The notes beneath the pieces were generated by a model. That model was not told where the DNA came from. It saw only the letters and a list, made by a program, of their open reading frames with translations, and did not search any database. Positions 6,938 through 10,358 of a DNA stretch of 10,358 nucleotides are shown one piece after another (position 1 is the stretch's first letter; every line of letters starts with the position of its first letter). The position numbers and the translations under genes were made by a program. This DNA is from Lysobacterales bacterium (GTDB lineage Bacteria > Pseudomonadota > Gammaproteobacteria > Xanthomonadales > Rhodanobacteraceae), in NCBI GenBank assembly GCA_013298265.1, contig JAAFHE010000072.1:1-10358 (forward strand), given 5' to 3'.

Positions 6938-7264
6938 ATGCAAACCACACAGAGTATGGATGGCAACACCACGCTAGCTAAGACGGCGATGGTAGCGGCC
7001 GAGGTCCTGGTTCCCGGAGCTTCTAACCTCGTTGCCGGCAACGTTGGCACCGGCGTGGCAACGTTCATCGGCACCGTGGCTGCGGTGGCCGTGCTCGCAC
7101 CGACGATGCCGATTCTCGGTGCGCTCGCTGCGATCGGCCTGCGCGTCAATTCGTACAGGCTGGCGACCAGCGGCACGAACCTGCTGAGCGATGCCAGCAA
7201 CGCGATCACTGCCGCCAACGAAGTGATCAGCAAACCGTCGGGCCCGCAGTCAGGCAAGGCCTAA
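6938..7264 (+). CDS. Small hydrophobic protein, DUF6072-like, upstream of PKS
   Basis: A 108-residue protein of unknown function, probably membrane-inserted. The ATG at 6938 is preferred over an in-frame ATG at 6905 because AAGGA (6927-6931) lies six bases before it and nothing ribosome-binding precedes 6905. Residues 1-17 are polar. Residues 18-31 (MVAAEVLVPGASNL) are amphipathic with a PGAS turn. Residues 38-68 form a long hydrophobic stretch broken by P55 and P58, which could be a membrane hairpin or a small Gly/Ala-packed helix pair. The tail (69-108) is polar with NS and SGTNLL motifs. The pattern E-x-LxPGASxLxxG, then a hydrophobic block, then NSxxxxxSGxxL resembles the uncharacterised DUF6072 family as I remember it, but this needs a profile search. 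The gene ends 169 bp before the PKS on the same strand, so a role linked to the PKS (scaffold, membrane association or transport) is conceivable but not shown. Confidence 0.72.
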   Translation: MQTTQSMDGNTTLAKTAMVAAEVLVPGASNLVAGNVGTGVATFIGTVAAVAVLAPTMPILGALAAIGLRVNSYRLATSGTNLLSDASNAITAANEVISKPSGPQSGKA

Positions 7265-7280
7265 GGCCGAGCCATTTCCC

Positions 7281-7307
7281 CGGCCGGCGTGCGCAGCGCG
7301 CCGGCCG
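7281..7307 (+). terminator. GC-rich hairpin after the small gene, possible terminator or attenuator
   Basis: CGGCCGGCG (7281-7289) pairs perfectly with CGCCGGCCG (7299-7307) across a nine-base loop, starting 17 bases after the small gene's stop codon. No T-tract follows (ACCACTAATTGAC), so it is not a standard intrinsic terminator. It may instead protect the 3' end of the mRNA or weaken read-through into the PKS. Confidence 0.4.
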
Positions 7308-7315
7308 ACCACTAA

Positions 7316-7364
7316 TTGACTAAGTTCCAGGTGCTGGACGTGATCGCATGCGTTGCGATCAGGT
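7316..7364 (+). promoter_or_regulatory. Operator-like palindrome and weak promoter directly upstream of the PKS
   Basis: TGATCGCA (7341-7348) and TGCGATCA (7354-7361) form a perfect 8-bp inverted repeat with a five-base spacer (TGCGT). Imperfect symmetry continues to about 7338-7364. TTGACT at 7316-7321 is a good -35 box. Seventeen bases later CGTGAT (7339-7344) is a poor -10 that overlaps the palindrome, as expected for a regulated promoter. The palindrome lies about 70 bases before the GTG start of the PKS. The identity of any regulator is unknown. Confidence 0.45.
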
Positions 7365-7433
7365 TTCGCGGCAGACCCTCGCTTGCCCGATGCACGCCAT
7401 TGTCGATCTGGACGTCCATCAGCCGGGGGCGCA

Positions 7434-10358
<2,925 letters not shown>

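Noticed and set aside
7344..7433. An upstream extension of the PKS from TTG at 7353 or 7383
   Set aside because: The extension is not PKS-like in sequence, and TTG 7353 lies inside the operator-like palindrome. GTG 7434 gives a family-typical docking N-terminus.

Overview
The window looks like chromosomal DNA of a high-GC gammaproteobacterium, most plausibly a member of the Xanthomonadales/Lysobacterales (Rhodanobacteraceae-like). The evidence is a Ser/Thr kinase with a TPR-type C-terminal half, and a secreted delta-60-repeat-like protein whose acidic, aromatic C-terminal tail resembles one I remember on secreted proteins of that group. The taxonomic guess is an inference, not a measurement. 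Coding is dense on the plus strand, with one gene on the minus strand.

Region 1 (1-3364) holds signalling and nucleic-acid or lipid functions. A transmembrane Ser/Thr protein kinase, cut off at its N-terminus by the window edge, runs to 2415. It converges on a minus-strand, single-HKD phospholipase D-superfamily protein (2482-3174). A perfect 12-bp palindrome lies in the 66-bp gap between them. A 190-bp divergent spacer then separates the PLD gene from region 2.

Region 2 (3365-6562) holds envelope and export functions. It contains an exported protein with delta-60-like repeat segments (3365-4891), a strong Rho-independent terminator (4921-4970), a MATE-family multidrug/Na+ antiporter (5064-6506) and a weaker terminator. 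The MATE leader carries a cluster of TGTCG pentamers, including overlapping inverted repeats, that looks like an operator or a structured leader.

Region 3 (6507-10358) is the start of a specialised-metabolite locus. A 431-bp non-coding stretch holds several inverted repeats, some mutually exclusive, and a candidate promoter. It is followed by a 108-residue hydrophobic protein (DUF6072-like from memory) and a second spacer with a GC-rich hairpin and a near-perfect operator-like palindrome. The window ends inside a modular type I polyketide synthase. It begins with a coiled-coil docking-like segment and proceeds KS, then a malonyl-type AT, then ACP, with no reductive domains before the ACP. The PKS prefers TAT over TAC for tyrosine, unlike the neighbouring genes, which hints at a separate codon history.

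The clearest candidate for something new is this PKS locus: a KS-first synthase with no loading module in sight, an apparent operator directly upstream, a small membrane protein next door, and a 9-nt tandem repeat in the AT-ACP linker. What it makes cannot be judged from this window.
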